From Terriglobia bacterium (GTDB taxonomy: Bacteria; Acidobacteriota; Terriglobia; Bryobacterales; Bryobacteraceae), in NCBI GenBank assembly GCA_020073265.1, contig JAIQFN010000046.1, forward strand, positions 1-45,938: DNA of 45,938 nucleotides, in the 5' to 3' direction. How positions within the stretch are numbered: the first letter of the stretch is position 1; every line of letters begins with the position of its first letter. The notes under the pieces are model-generated. The model made no database searches, was not told the origin of the DNA, and worked only from the letters and a program-made list of their open reading frames with translations. Positions 14,892 through 25,007 of this stretch are shown in pieces. Made by a program: the position numbers and the translations under genes.

Positions 14892-17456
14892 TTACTTGCG
14901 ATCGCGGTCTTCGTCGTCCAGATCGATCGCGAGCGGCGCGAACACGGCGCTGCGCCTAGCCGGGTACGGCGCGTTCCAGCCGCGGACGTCGTGCCAGAGA
15001 ATGCGATTCAGTTTCTCTGCCGGTGCGGCATCCGGGATATCGAAGCGCATGTGCGACGAGGCGATGGCGCCTTCCCGCGCGCTTCCCTTGAGGGACTTGA
15101 GCGGCGGGTTTTGATCGAACAGCGAGATCACCGGCTCGACCGCATGATACGAACTGAGGTCGGGTTGCGACTGGAAGCTTTGCCGCATGTCTTCGGCGAT
15201 CAGGTCGAACAGAGACATGGTCGGCAATCCGAGAATCAGCTCGATGGTCTTGACCATGCTCTGCGTCGAATAAAACGTCGAATCGACGTAGCCGCGGCGC
15301 GCAAAGGGACTGACCGCCAGCGCGACAGTGCGATGACCGTCCACGTGATCCACTCCGTTCTGAGCATCATCCTCTTCTATGAAGATCGCCATCTTCGGCC
15401 AGAATTTCGACTTGCTGAGGCCTTCGACGATCTGGCCGACCGCATAATCGTTGTCGGCCACCATGGCTTTTGCGGTAGAGTCGCCGGGATTGGTGCCGCG
15501 AGTGTGATCGGAAGGGAGCTGCACCAGGATCAGGTTGGGCATCGAGTTTTCCTGTTCCATGCGGCGAAGGTCCGCCAGAAAAACGCGGGCGCGCGCGACA
15601 TCCGGGATGCTGGTGCTGAAGGCCGGAAAGTTGTGGGCGAGAATTTTGTCCAGCGGCGGAATCGGCGAGCTGGCTTTCCATTCGTTGGGGAACTCGTCGC
15701 CCTTGCGCCAGCGTTCCAGGTAGTCGCGCCTGCGTTCGGGGGGCACGCGCGCTCCCGGTACGTATTCGCCGTAGACGCGCACGGACTTGTTGAGCGCGAG
15801 AGCGTAGTCCCACAGAAAACCGCCCTTGGAGTACGCGATCGGATCGCTTCCATCGTAGGGGTAGCTGCGGCCGGCGTATCCGGGCCACAGGCAGTAGTCG
15901 GTCTCATTGGCCTGTGTGATCCACTGGTGGCCGTCGGCGCTGTTGCCGCCGGTCGCAAAAAAATTATCCAGCAGGACGAATTCTTCCGCCAGTTTATGCT
16001 GATTGGGCGTCACGTCGCGGCCGAACATGACCAGCGACGGGTCGCCGTTGCCTTTTTGGATATCGCCGAAGACCTGATCGTAGCTTCGGTTTTCCTTCAC
16101 GATCAAAACCACGTGCTCGATCGGCGACGGATCGCCGGAGCGGGCCGGAACCGGTTCGGGTTTTATCGCGGCAGAAGGCGCCGGCGCTGCGACGGACGCC
16201 TGCATGCGGTTGTTCACCACCACCGCTGCCGTGTAGCTGGCCAGTTGGGCGCGGTCCGGCACCGGCAGCACGGCGATGGATCCGCGGTCGGCGTGAACAT
16301 ATCGTTTGGACGGCGCATCGCGCCAACCCGATCCGGCGCCGAGCAGCGAACCTACTGCGAGCCAGTCTCCGTCGGGACTCACCGCCAGCGCGTTCGGATA
16401 CCAGGCGGTCGGGATCAGGCCCTGAATCTCGCCGCTGTGTGCGTTCAGCACCGCGATCGCATTGATTCCGCCGCAGGCGACGTACAGGGTGCGGCGGTCG
16501 CTCGAAAGCGCGAGCGCGGTAGGCGCGATGCCACGCGCCTTCACGGCGAACGGCTCGATGGGGAAGGTCCGGATCACGGTCATCTTGGAGGTATCGACAA
16601 CGGACACCGAGTCGCTGTTCCCGTTGGCGACGTACAAGCGCTGTGCGGCTTCGTCCCAGACCATGGCGGTCGGATGCAGGCCGGCCGCGATGGTGTGGGT
16701 TGGCTGGAGCGTCTTCAGATCGAAACGCGTGACGGTGCCGGTGGCGGCGATCCCGCGTTCGTCGATCACCACCGGATCGGCGCTGGCGGCGGTGCCGGCC
16801 GGCGCGGTTCGATCGCCGGGTTTGGCAGTGCGTCCGCCCCAGTTGCTCACGAACGCAATATTTCCGGACCGCGCAATCACCGCTGCGAACGGTGCGATTC
16901 CGGTTGGCGCCATGCCGATCACAGCCGGCCGCACCAGGTCGACCACCGCCAGTTGGTTCTTGGCCGTGAGCGGAACCACGGCCAGGCGCCGTCCGGACGC
17001 ATCGTTCGATTCGGCCACGGCAACGGAGCCTCCGAGCAGTTCGCCGAGCGGCCCGCCGATCGCGGAAATCCCACCCGCCTCCGCGCCATACAGTCCGACT
17101 TGCGCGCGAGATCCGGTGGCGCGCTTGGCCACCACCACCAGCGGACGGCCGAGGGCCGCGTCAAAGCGAAGGCCTTGCAGCCCCGGAGTTCCCTCCAGCG
17201 AAATATTGGCTTGAACTCGATTGGATTTCCAATCCAGTTGATATAGTCGCGTGCCCGCGGCTACCCACAAATCCGCGGAGTTTTTTCCGAAAGCCACCCC
17301 GTACACGCGGCCTTGGAAAACGGTCGGCACTCCGGCGGGGGTGATGGCTTGCCGTGTGGTGACTACGCCCGGGTCGGTGACGGCGCGGATGGGACGATCC
17401 GCGGTTTGTGCCGCCGCAGCGATTGCGCATAAGAGGATCAGATGGCCTGCTCGCAT
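14892..17456 (-). CDS. secreted YVTN beta-propeller and phosphoesterase fusion protein
   Basis: Protein of 854 residues. A signal peptide at about 1-20 is followed by roughly 400 residues of YVTN-like beta-propeller blades (repeated segments such as RLYVANGNSDSVSVVDTSKM and TLYVACGGINAIAVLNAHSG). From about residue 445 the sequence changes to a phosphoesterase domain of the PF04185 type: HVVLIVKENRSYDQVFGD carries the metal-binding glutamate and asparagine, and FIEEDDAQNGVDHVDGHRT carries further acidic and histidine ligands. Related enzymes are phospholipases C and acid phosphatases. The fusion is common in acidobacteria. A perfect inverted repeat just upstream may be its operator. Export across the inner membrane is likely; the substrate is unknown. 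Confidence 0.9.
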   Translation of the reverse strand: MRAGHLILLCAIAAAAQTADRPIRAVTDPGVVTTRQAITPAGVPTVFQGRVYGVAFGKNSADLWVAAGTRLYQLDWKSNRVQANISLEGTPGLQGLRFDAALGRPLVVVAKRATGSRAQVGLYGAEAGGISAIGGPLGELLGGSVAVAESNDASGRRLAVVPLTAKNQLAVVDLVRPAVIGMAPTGIAPFAAVIARSGNIAFVSNWGGRTAKPGDRTAPAGTAASADPVVIDERGIAATGTVTRFDLKTLQPTHTIAAGLHPTAMVWDEAAQRLYVANGNSDSVSVVDTSKMTVIRTFPIEPFAVKARGIAPTALALSSDRRTLYVACGGINAIAVLNAHSGEIQGLIPTAWYPNALAVSPDGDWLAVGSLLGAGSGWRDAPSKRYVHADRGSIAVLPVPDRAQLASYTAAVVVNNRMQASVAAPAPSAAIKPEPVPARSGDPSPIEHVVLIVKENRSYDQVFGDIQKGNGDPSLVMFGRDVTPNQHKLAEEFVLLDNFFATGGNSADGHQWITQANETDYCLWPGYAGRSYPYDGSDPIAYSKGGFLWDYALALNKSVRVYGEYVPGARVPPERRRDYLERWRKGDEFPNEWKASSPIPPLDKILAHNFPAFSTSIPDVARARVFLADLRRMEQENSMPNLILVQLPSDHTRGTNPGDSTAKAMVADNDYAVGQIVEGLSKSKFWPKMAIFIEEDDAQNGVDHVDGHRTVALAVSPFARRGYVDSTFYSTQSMVKTIELILGLPTMSLFDLIAEDMRQSFQSQPDLSSYHAVEPVISLFDQNPPLKSLKGSAREGAIASSHMRFDIPDAAPAEKLNRILWHDVRGWNAPYPARRSAVFAPLAIDLDDEDRDRK

Positions 17457-17475
17457 GCTGAGTAGATTATCACTG

Positions 17476-17499
17476 GAATGTAACGATGCGGTTACATTC
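17476..17499. promoter_or_regulatory. perfect 9-bp inverted repeat, candidate operator
   Basis: GAATGTAAC (17476-17484) and GTTACATTC (17491-17499) are exact reverse complements separated by six bases. The element lies 19 bases before the phosphoesterase start codon. The spacing and symmetry fit a dimeric regulator such as a PadR- or TetR-type protein. No regulator gene lies next to it, so the binding protein is unknown. Confidence 0.5.
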
Positions 17500-17524
17500 T
17501 CGGGGGCTTGACCCCGTCCTGTCT

Positions 17525-18001
17525 CTAGAGACCGGCCAACGTCAATGCTGCGCCGTTTGTCAGAAAACGCCGGAGGTAGTCGATTTGGCCGAGATGATAG
17601 TTAAGATGACTATGCAGATGAATCAAGTACTGCCGCGTTGAGAGCGTTGTGTCGAAAACAATTTCGGGATAAGCCGCCTCCAATTGCTGCGGGGACAGCG
17701 AGGAAATCACGCGGACCGTCAGCTCCAGCAGGGACTCGATCCGATTCACAAGGTCATCGACTGCAAGTCCTTCGTCGATGAACTCGCGTTCTCGCTGGCG
17801 CTGATAGGGAACCTGGCCCAACTGGCGACCGATGTATTCGCGCAGATTGCCTTCCAGATGAAGGGCCAGATTCCCGGCTGAATTGGAAATGCCGGGAGCG
17901 CTGCGCCAGAGTGTGGGCATATCGGGAAAAGCTTCGAGTTGTTGAATCAGCCTGGTCAAGTCTCGGCGGAAAAGAGCCGCGAGCTCATCAGCCGGCGTCA
18001 T
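17525..18001 (-). CDS. DinB-like four-helix metal-binding protein
   Basis: Protein of 158 residues, all helical, of the DinB/DUF1572-like superfamily. Likely metal ligands are a histidine in NLALHLEGNLREYIG and the histidines in HLHSHLNYHLGQIDYLR near the C-terminus, the typical DinB position. Some members are bacillithiol- or mycothiol-dependent transferases; most are of unknown function. The start overlaps the end of purK by 14 bases, so it is translated from the same message as icd, purE and purK. The link with purine synthesis is only positional. Confidence 0.85.
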   Translation of the reverse strand: MTPADELAALFRRDLTRLIQQLEAFPDMPTLWRSAPGISNSAGNLALHLEGNLREYIGRQLGQVPYQRQREREFIDEGLAVDDLVNRIESLLELTVRVISSLSPQQLEAAYPEIVFDTTLSTRQYLIHLHSHLNYHLGQIDYLRRFLTNGAALTLAGL

Positions 18002-19132
18002 TGCGCGTGAGGCCCCGCCGTGCTCGAACTACGGTTTGATACGCCGCTTCGGCGTCATGATTCAACGCCGTGAGGTGGCCCATCTTGCGGCCGGCGCGCG
18101 GCTCGAGTTTGCCGTACAGGTGGAGCTTTACGTCGGGGAACGCGCAGGCGGCCGCCCAGTCGGGTTCGCCGCTTTGCCACAGATCGCCCAGGATGTTGGC
18201 CATCGTGGCCGGCCGGTGCATCGCGGTCGATCCCAGCGGAAGGCCGCACACGGCGCGCAATTGCTGCTCGAACTGGCTGGTGACGCAGGCGTCCACGGTC
18301 AAGTGTCCGGAGTTGTGCGGGCGCGGCGCCAGTTCGTTGATCATGAGCCGGCCGTCGCGCGTGACGAAGAACTCGACGCACAAAACTCCTACGACACCGA
18401 GCTGGTCGAGCACGCAGCGCGACATTTCCACGGCTTGGTTAGCCACCGCTGCCGGCACTCGAGCTGGCGCGATGGAGACATCCAGAATGTGCCGGCTGTG
18501 CTGGTTCTCGATGGCGCCGTAGTGCACGAACGAGCCGTCATCGGCGCGCACGGCGACTACGGAGATTTCGCGCTCGAAGTCGATGAAGGCTTCGAGCACC
18601 GCTTCCTGTCGGCCGATTGCGCTCCAGGCTTCCAATGCGCGGTCCGGTGACTCGACGCGCACTTGTCCCTTGCCGTCGTAGCCGAAGGCGGCGGTCTTGA
18701 GAATCGACGGGCAGCCGAGTTCGGCGACCGCTCCTTCGAGATCTTCGACAGTCCGGATCTCGCGATATGGCGTGGTCGGGAGGCCCGCGTTTCGCAGGAA
18801 CGCCTTCTCGCGGATGCGCTGCTGGGTGGTGTGAAGAATCGCGCCGCTGGGCCGCACCGGCGCAGCGCTGGCGGCCGCTTTCGCGGTTTCAGTCGGGACG
18901 TTTTCGAATTCGAACGTGACCACCTTGACGTTGCTTGCAAACTTCCGCACGGCGTCCAGGTCATCGTAGGGCGCCATCACTTCGACGTCGGCGATTTGGC
19001 CAGTGGGGGTGTCCTGGTCCGGCGAAAAAGTGTGGACGCGATAGCCCATGCGCCGGGCCGCCAGCGCGAACATGCGGCCCAGTTGTCCGCTCCCGAGCAC
19101 GCCGATGGTGGCTCCCGGAAGGATGGGTTGGA

Positions 19133-19136
<4 letters not shown>
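17988..19136 (-). CDS. purK: N5-carboxyaminoimidazole ribonucleotide synthase
   Basis: ATP-grasp enzyme of 382 residues that uses ATP and bicarbonate to convert AIR to N5-CAIR in purine synthesis. It has the N-terminal [11 protein letters not shown] motif, ATP-grasp segments ([15 protein letters not shown], and [16 protein letters not shown]) and the catalytic-region [12 protein letters not shown]. The start is GTG at 19136, overlapping the purE stop by four bases (GTGA). The open frame extends upstream but lies inside purE in another frame. Paired with purE, as is usual. Confidence 0.96.
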
Positions 19137-19615
<479 letters not shown>

Positions 19616-19620
19616 GCGGA

Positions 19621-21057
19621 CTATTGTCCTTGCGCGAGCGTGTATCCAGGTTGTCCGTCAAAAGTGCGGAGGTTTTCTGTTTTGACGATCTCGATGCCCT
19701 GGTCCAGCACTCGATTCAGCAGCGCGACGACCTGCTTGGACGAGGTTCCGTTCTTGGACGCAAAACGGCAGCGGTAGGCATCGGTACAGAGAGTCTCGGG
19801 CATCCCTTCCGGCCAGACCTTCACGCCGCGGTTGTCGATCATGATCAGTTCCAGGCCGTCGCCGATGGCTTTCCGAGCGGCTGCGGCGAGCTTGTCGGTG
19901 TCGAGCGACGGCCAAGCCACGTAGACGTCGACGCCTTCCAAGGCAACCTTGACCGCCGGCCTCTTGGCTTCCTGGCGTGTCCGTTGAGGCGCAGCGGAGT
20001 AGTGCGCTGCCTTCAAGGTGTGCGGCGTTTTGCCAAGCCGCGCCACCACGGCCTGCGCGAATTCCTTGGTTCCGACCTTCTGCTTGCTGGTGCCTTCCTT
20101 ATAAATGTCGTAGGTGTGGATGCCGTCCTCCATGGTGCACATCCAGGCGTTGTGGACGCGCTCGGCGATGTCCGGTTGATTCAGATGGACCAGCATCAGC
20201 ACGCCGCCCAGCAGCAGTCCGGTGGGATTGGCCAGGTTCTGATTGGCGCGCCGGGGCGCCGAACCGTGGATGGCTTCGAACATCGCGCATTGCGACCCGA
20301 TGTTGGCCGAGCCCGCCAGGCCCACCGAGCCGGCGATCTGCGCCGCGACGTCGGAAAGAATGTCGCCGTACAGATTCGGCATCACGATCACGTCGAACGC
20401 TTCGGGCGTGTCGGCCATTTTGGCGGCGCCAATATCGACGATCCAATGCTCCTTCTCGATGGTGGGATACTCCGCGCCGATTTCGTCGAAGATCTTGTGG
20501 AACAGGCCGTCGGTCATCTTCATGATGTTGTCCTTCATGAAGCAGGTGACCTTCTTGCGGTTGTGCTGCAGCGCGTACTCGAAAGCGTAGCGCATGATGC
20601 GCTCCGAGCCGGGGCGCGTGATGATCTTGAGGCACTCCATCACGGTGTCGCTGAGCTGGTACTCCATGCCGGCGTAGCAATCCTCTTCGTTCTCGCGCAC
20701 GATGACCAGATTCATGTTGGGATGCTTGGTCTTGACGAAGGGATGATAGGACACGCAGGGCCGCACGTTGGCATACAGGCCGAGCATCTTGCGCGTGGTG
20801 ACGTTCAGGCTCTTGAAACCCCCGCCCTGCGGTGTGGTGATGGGAGCTTTGTAGAAAACCTTGGTGCGGCGCAGGGACTCCCACGCGCTCGGCTCGATGC
20901 CTGCCGTGTTGCCGCGCAGGTAAACCTTCTCTCCAATCTCGATGACTTCGGTTTGGATGCGGGCGCCCGCTTCTTTGATGATGTGCAGCGAGGCCTCCAT
21001 GATTTCGGGGCCGATTCCGTCGCCATACGCGACTGTGACTGGGACTAGGTTGGACAT
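19621..21057 (-). CDS. icd: isocitrate dehydrogenase, Thermus-like long form
   Basis: TCA-cycle enzyme of 478 residues. Isocitrate-binding residues are in [18 protein letters not shown] and the [10 protein letters not shown] segment, the metal site in [11 protein letters not shown], and the cofactor loop in [11 protein letters not shown]. About 130 residues follow the core fold, including [21 protein letters not shown], an extra C-terminal domain that I associate with the Thermus enzyme rather than the E. coli form. The ATG at 21057 begins [18 protein letters not shown], which matches the family. A GTG eight codons upstream is open but adds unlikely residues. Cofactor preference (NADP or NAD) is not certain from sequence. 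Confidence 0.94.
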   Translation of the reverse strand: MSNLVPVTVAYGDGIGPEIMEASLHIIKEAGARIQTEVIEIGEKVYLRGNTAGIEPSAWESLRRTKVFYKAPITTPQGGGFKSLNVTTRKMLGLYANVRPCVSYHPFVKTKHPNMNLVIVRENEEDCYAGMEYQLSDTVMECLKIITRPGSERIMRYAFEYALQHNRKKVTCFMKDNIMKMTDGLFHKIFDEIGAEYPTIEKEHWIVDIGAAKMADTPEAFDVIVMPNLYGDILSDVAAQIAGSVGLAGSANIGSQCAMFEAIHGSAPRRANQNLANPTGLLLGGVLMLVHLNQPDIAERVHNAWMCTMEDGIHTYDIYKEGTSKQKVGTKEFAQAVVARLGKTPHTLKAAHYSAAPQRTRQEAKRPAVKVALEGVDVYVAWPSLDTDKLAAAARKAIGDGLELIMIDNRGVKVWPEGMPETLCTDAYRCRFASKNGTSSKQVVALLNRVLDQGIEIVKTENLRTFDGQPGYTLAQGQ

Positions 21058-21110
21058 AGCTGGGAAAAACCAAAATACCACGCGCGTTCATGCGAGTGCC
21101 AACGCGGCAC

Positions 21111-21257
21111 GCATGAGTGAGCTTGCTGGAAAACCTATGTAACACCCGCTCCCTAACGGTCACGGCACTGTAAGTGGCTGTGGACGCTACAACGCCGATT
21201 CTGAGCCGCGACCGTCAGGGAGTGGTTGCGCGTGTTTTTCAGCAAGCTCATGAGCGC
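21111..21257. repeat. long imperfect inverted repeat, REP-like element
   Basis: Nested arms flank a central spacer. GAGCTTGCTGGAAAAC near 21119-21134 pairs with GTTTTTCAGCAAGCTC at 21234-21249. Inside these, CTCCCTAACGGTCACGGC at 21149-21166 pairs with GCCGCGACCGTCAGGGAG at 21205-21222, with two mismatches in 18. The element fills the gap between icd and the M20 peptidase. It encodes no protein. The form suggests a dispersed palindromic repeat; it may also act as a terminator for the peptidase transcript. Confidence 0.65.
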
Positions 21258-21268
21258 GGGCGCCACCA

Positions 21269-22510
21269 TCATCTTGCCAGTGCGATAGCCAGCAGGAGCG
21301 CGCGCTGGGTGCCGCGCCAGGAGTCGGTGGTGTCGAAGGTCTCGTTGAGAGAGTGCGCGCCGGTTCCGCGGCCGCCTCCGCTGATGGTGACGGCGGGGAT
21401 GTTCAGATTCATGGGGACGTTCGAATCCGTCGAACCTTCGTGCAGCGTGTCCTCGACGCCCAGCGCGCGCGAAACGGCCAGGGCGGTTTGGACGATGGGT
21501 GAATCGGCCGGCGTGTGGCCGGCGGGCCGGACCCCCACCAGTTCAGCCGCCACGCTGATCTTGCCGCGATTGTTCCAGCGCCGGTTCTCTTCATCGGCCG
21601 CCGCGCGAACCGCGGCATTGAACTTCTCGTCGAGCTTCTTCAAGGACTGGACATCGGCGGACCGCATGTCCATCTCCATCCAGGCCTCAAATGGAATGGC
21701 GTTGACGGACGTTCCGCCGCCCACGCGGCCGACGTTGAAAGTGGTCTTGGGGTCGGACGGCACTTCGAAATCCGAGATCCTGGCGACGGCGCGGCCCATG
21801 GCATGAATGGGGTTGGCCATGCCGAACGCGCCGTAGCTATGCCCGCCAGGCCCCTTGAACGTGACGCGGTATCGCAGGCTGCCAACGCCCACGTTGGTAG
21901 TGCCGTAGCCGGTGCCGTCCACGGAAACAAATTTATCGACGCCTCCTCGCAAGCTTTCCTGGAACAGATTTTTTACGCCGCGCAGGTCGCCCAGTCCTTC
22001 TTCACCCACGTCGGCCACGAACGTGATGGTGCCGGGAGTCACCACGCGCGCTTCGTTCAGAGCCTGAATGACGGCGAGCATGACCGCCAGGCCGCGGCAG
22101 TCGTCGCCGATGCCTGGGCCCTTCAGCACGTTTCCCTCGCGCGTGACCTTCACGTTGGTTCCTTCCGGAAACACGGTGTCGAGATGGGCGCTGAAAACAA
22201 GATTTGGATGCTCGCTCCGGCCCGGCCGCGTGCCGATTACATTGCCAACCTTGTCGGTGTGGACGCCTTTCAAGCCCAGGCCGGCGAACAGTCTCGCGAG
22301 TTCGCGTCCGCGCTCGGTCTCGTGAAACGGCGGTGCGGGAATCTCGCAGATTCGAATCTCCTGCTCGATCGTTTTCGGTTCATTGCGCGTGGCGGCGTCC
22401 AGCGCGGCTTTGACGGCGGGGTCGCGGAGGAGCGCCGGCGGATCCTGTGCGGAACAAAGCCCAGCGCCTAAGACGGTCAAGGCCAGGAACCATCGCCTTC
22501 GAGGCGGCAT
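21269..22510 (-). CDS. secreted M20-family metallopeptidase
   Basis: Protein of 413 residues with a signal peptide (basic PPRRR, then a hydrophobic core ending near LCSAQ). The two-zinc active site of M20 enzymes is visible: FSAHLDT (His and Asp), GDDCRG (bridging Asp), DVGEEGLGD (catalytic and binding Glu) and GTGAHSLNE (C-terminal His). The dimerisation domain lies between (YRVTFKGPGGHSYGAFG). The nearest relatives by eye are peptidase T and tripeptidase-like proteins. It probably trims peptides in the periplasm. Single gene, minus strand. Confidence 0.92.
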   Translation of the reverse strand: MPPRRRWFLALTVLGAGLCSAQDPPALLRDPAVKAALDAATRNEPKTIEQEIRICEIPAPPFHETERGRELARLFAGLGLKGVHTDKVGNVIGTRPGRSEHPNLVFSAHLDTVFPEGTNVKVTREGNVLKGPGIGDDCRGLAVMLAVIQALNEARVVTPGTITFVADVGEEGLGDLRGVKNLFQESLRGGVDKFVSVDGTGYGTTNVGVGSLRYRVTFKGPGGHSYGAFGMANPIHAMGRAVARISDFEVPSDPKTTFNVGRVGGGTSVNAIPFEAWMEMDMRSADVQSLKKLDEKFNAAVRAAADEENRRWNNRGKISVAAELVGVRPAGHTPADSPIVQTALAVSRALGVEDTLHEGSTDSNVPMNLNIPAVTISGGGRGTGAHSLNETFDTTDSWRGTQRALLLAIALAR

Positions 22511-22565
22511 AGTCTAGTATTGTCGATTTTGCGCGGGGCAGGCGTGCGGACTCAGCCGGGCGCGA

Positions 22566-24884
22566 TCACTGGGCCTGCGCCAGCAGCGTACGGATCTCCT
22601 GCTCGAGCGGCTGGGCGGGCTGCTTCGACAGAGCGGTCTGGAGTTGTTGCCTGGCTTCTGTCCGGTCGCCGCTGCGAAGTAGCGCCGCCGCGTAATGATA
22701 CCGGAAGGTGGCGTCGTCCGGGTATTTCTGCGTGATGGAAGAGAGAATCGGCAGCGCCGCGGACGCATTCCCTTTCTTGAGTTGAACCCAGGCCAGGGTG
22801 TCCTGCAGGTTGGGGTTGCCGGGGGCCTTTCGAACTCCCTGCGTCACCAATCGAAGGGCCTCCTCCAGGTCACCGCCTGTTTCGGTCAACAGATAGGCGA
22901 GGTTGTTGAGAACCACGGGATTGTCGGGGGTCTCGGACAAAGCCTTGCGGTAGCTCGCGACCGCTTCGGTCTTCTTTCCCATCTCTTCCTGGAGGTTGGC
23001 CATGGCTGCGTCCAGGCCGCGACGTTTCGGGTCGAGCTGGCGGGCGCGCTGGAGCGCTTCGAGCGCGGCCGCGGCATGGCCCTGTTTCTTCTGTAACTCA
23101 GCGATCCGAATCTGCACTTCGGCTGAGTTCGGGGATTTGGCGGCCATCTCGGCCAGCTCCGAAAGCGCCAGGTCGAACTTACCGGAGGCCTCGGCCGTGG
23201 ATACGATCAGCGCTTCGGTGCCGAGCGATTCCGGCGCGCGCTTCTTCTCCGCCTCCAGCAGATCCAGCGCCCGGTCGGGAAGACTCTGGGCCAGGTAAGT
23301 GCTGACCAGTCCGGCCAGAGGATGCAAGTCCCCGCTGTTTTCCTTGTTCAGCTTCTGGAAATAAGTTTCTGCTTCCCCGTAGTGCTTTTGCGCCAGGGCG
23401 ATGATTCCGAGCTGCATCTGGGCCTGCCGCGGATGAGAGGACTCGCGCGCCAGTTGTTCGGCTTCGCTCTTGGCCTGGCCGTAGGATGCGGTGAGTGTCA
23501 AGGCGGTGATGCGCAGCAGGCGCGCGTTTTCGTCGTTGCGGTTGATGGCTAGAGCAGCATCGGCCTGCTCCAGCACGGCCGCATAGTTCTTTCGAAGCAA
23601 GTAGACGCGGGCCAGAGCCAGATGCGGAGCCGGAGTTCGCCGGTCGGCTCGCGCCGCTTGTTGAAAACGAGCCGTGGCGACGTCGAGTTCTCCCTTGGCC
23701 AGCGCGGCTTGCCCGGTAAGCATCTGGATGCGAGGATTGGCGGGAGCGTCCTTGGCCAGATCGGCTGCGAGCAGAGCCGCGTTGCTCAGGTTTTGGGCGC
23801 CGCCCATTTCGATCAGGACCGAGATTTTGAGCGCGCGGGCGTTCTGGTCCTTGGGGTCTTTGGCCAGAACGGCGTCGAGCGTCTTTAATGCTTCGTCGCG
23901 ACGGCCCAGGATGGCCAGGACCGTGGCGGACCGTTCGCGATAGGTGGTTTCGCGCGCCTTGTCGCGCGATAAGCCGCGTTGGTAATCCTCCAGAGCTTTG
24001 TCCCAAGCGCGCGTGAGCGTGTGAAAATCGCCGGCCAGCAGATCGGCTTGAGGAAAGGTGTCGCGCCGGGCGAGAAGGGAGTTGATCAGCTTCTCGGCTT
24101 CGTCCGGGTTTTGGCGGCCGAAATAGAAGCCGGCCAGCTGCAGCACGGCCGCGGGATCTTTCGGGTTATTGGCCATCCGCAGCTTCAGCAGCGACTCTGC
24201 CTCAGTCCAACGCTTTCCGAGCAGGTATTGCGCATACAGCAAGTCATAAGCCGGCCCGAACTGGGGATGCCGCGCAATGATCTGCTTGGCCTCGCGCTCG
24301 CCCTCCTCGGGCTGATTGTCTCTGAGCAGCGCCTCGACTAGCGCGGTGTGGATCTCCGGCGCGCCGGAAGAGAGTTCCAGGGCGCGGCGGAATGCTGTGA
24401 TGGCATCACCAAGCCGCCGGTCGAGCATTGCGATGGTGCCTTTCAAGCGCAGCCCATCCACCAAGTTCGGGTTGGCCGCCAGCAGTTGATCGGTCAACGT
24501 CGCAGCCCGGTTGTAAAGCGCCGCGGGGCGGCTGGGATCCTGCGCATAAGCGGCCAGCGAGAGGCTCGCCAGCTCAACCTTGGCGGGGACGTTTTGTGGA
24601 CTCAGGTCCACGGCGCGGTTCAACGCCTGGTAGGCCTCGCCGGCCTTGTTCTGCTTGAGCAGGGCGAGCGCTAGACGGTATTGGGCTTCGCCGAAGGTGG
24701 AATCCTTCTTGATTGCGTTGCGGTAGTTAATAGACGCATCTTCGTACTTGCCCGCCGCGAAGAGTTGGTTTCCGCGGTCCACGTACTGGCGGGCGCTCTT
24801 CCCGCACGCGACGGAAGAGATGGTTGCGACCAACCACACTGCGGTCCAGAGTTTCGTTCGCACACGATGGCGGGTAAACCACAT
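22566..24884 (-). CDS. large TPR-repeat protein, exported
   Basis: Protein of 772 residues. The first 27 form an export signal ending SSVACGKS, where the cysteine could be lipidated, although the lipobox is not canonical. The rest is built of tetratricopeptide repeats (for example NQLFAAGKYEDASINYRNAI and VVLNNLAYLLTETGGDLEEAL), which form a protein-binding superhelix. The arrangement resembles TPR lipoproteins of exopolysaccharide and exosortase loci, but no such genes are nearby. It stands alone. Role unknown; a scaffold at the inner or outer membrane is the likely general function. Confidence 0.88.
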   Translation of the reverse strand: MWFTRHRVRTKLWTAVWLVATISSVACGKSARQYVDRGNQLFAAGKYEDASINYRNAIKKDSTFGEAQYRLALALLKQNKAGEAYQALNRAVDLSPQNVPAKVELASLSLAAYAQDPSRPAALYNRAATLTDQLLAANPNLVDGLRLKGTIAMLDRRLGDAITAFRRALELSSGAPEIHTALVEALLRDNQPEEGEREAKQIIARHPQFGPAYDLLYAQYLLGKRWTEAESLLKLRMANNPKDPAAVLQLAGFYFGRQNPDEAEKLINSLLARRDTFPQADLLAGDFHTLTRAWDKALEDYQRGLSRDKARETTYRERSATVLAILGRRDEALKTLDAVLAKDPKDQNARALKISVLIEMGGAQNLSNAALLAADLAKDAPANPRIQMLTGQAALAKGELDVATARFQQAARADRRTPAPHLALARVYLLRKNYAAVLEQADAALAINRNDENARLLRITALTLTASYGQAKSEAEQLARESSHPRQAQMQLGIIALAQKHYGEAETYFQKLNKENSGDLHPLAGLVSTYLAQSLPDRALDLLEAEKKRAPESLGTEALIVSTAEASGKFDLALSELAEMAAKSPNSAEVQIRIAELQKKQGHAAAALEALQRARQLDPKRRGLDAAMANLQEEMGKKTEAVASYRKALSETPDNPVVLNNLAYLLTETGGDLEEALRLVTQGVRKAPGNPNLQDTLAWVQLKKGNASAALPILSSITQKYPDDATFRYHYAAALLRSGDRTEARQQLQTALSKQPAQPLEQEIRTLLAQAQ

Positions 24885-25007
24885 AATTCGCTACCCTAGC
24901 AGCCCTAGGTTAACAAAATAGCCTGGAGCACCAAAGGTACTAGTGCATCAATTTCGAGCGATCCAAAGTACTGGCGAATACGGCACCAGCGGGAGACAAC
25001 AGGCAGA
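24885..25007. other. short intergenic region containing CAAAGGTACTAG
   Basis: Non-coding, 123 bases, between the alpha/beta hydrolase gene end and the start of the TPR gene on the same strand. It contains CAAAGGTACTAG at 24932-24943, which recurs in reverse complement at 41449-41460, and a related CAAAGTACT word at 24963-24971. It should hold the hydrolase terminator, but no clear hairpin is seen. Confidence 0.35.

Noticed and set aside
14454-17246. Open frame of 930 residues on the plus strand
   Set aside because: Antisense to the phosphoesterase gene, which has a signal peptide and clear domains; the shadow has none.
19624-21048. Open frame of 474 residues on the plus strand
   Set aside because: Antisense shadow of icd without any known motif.
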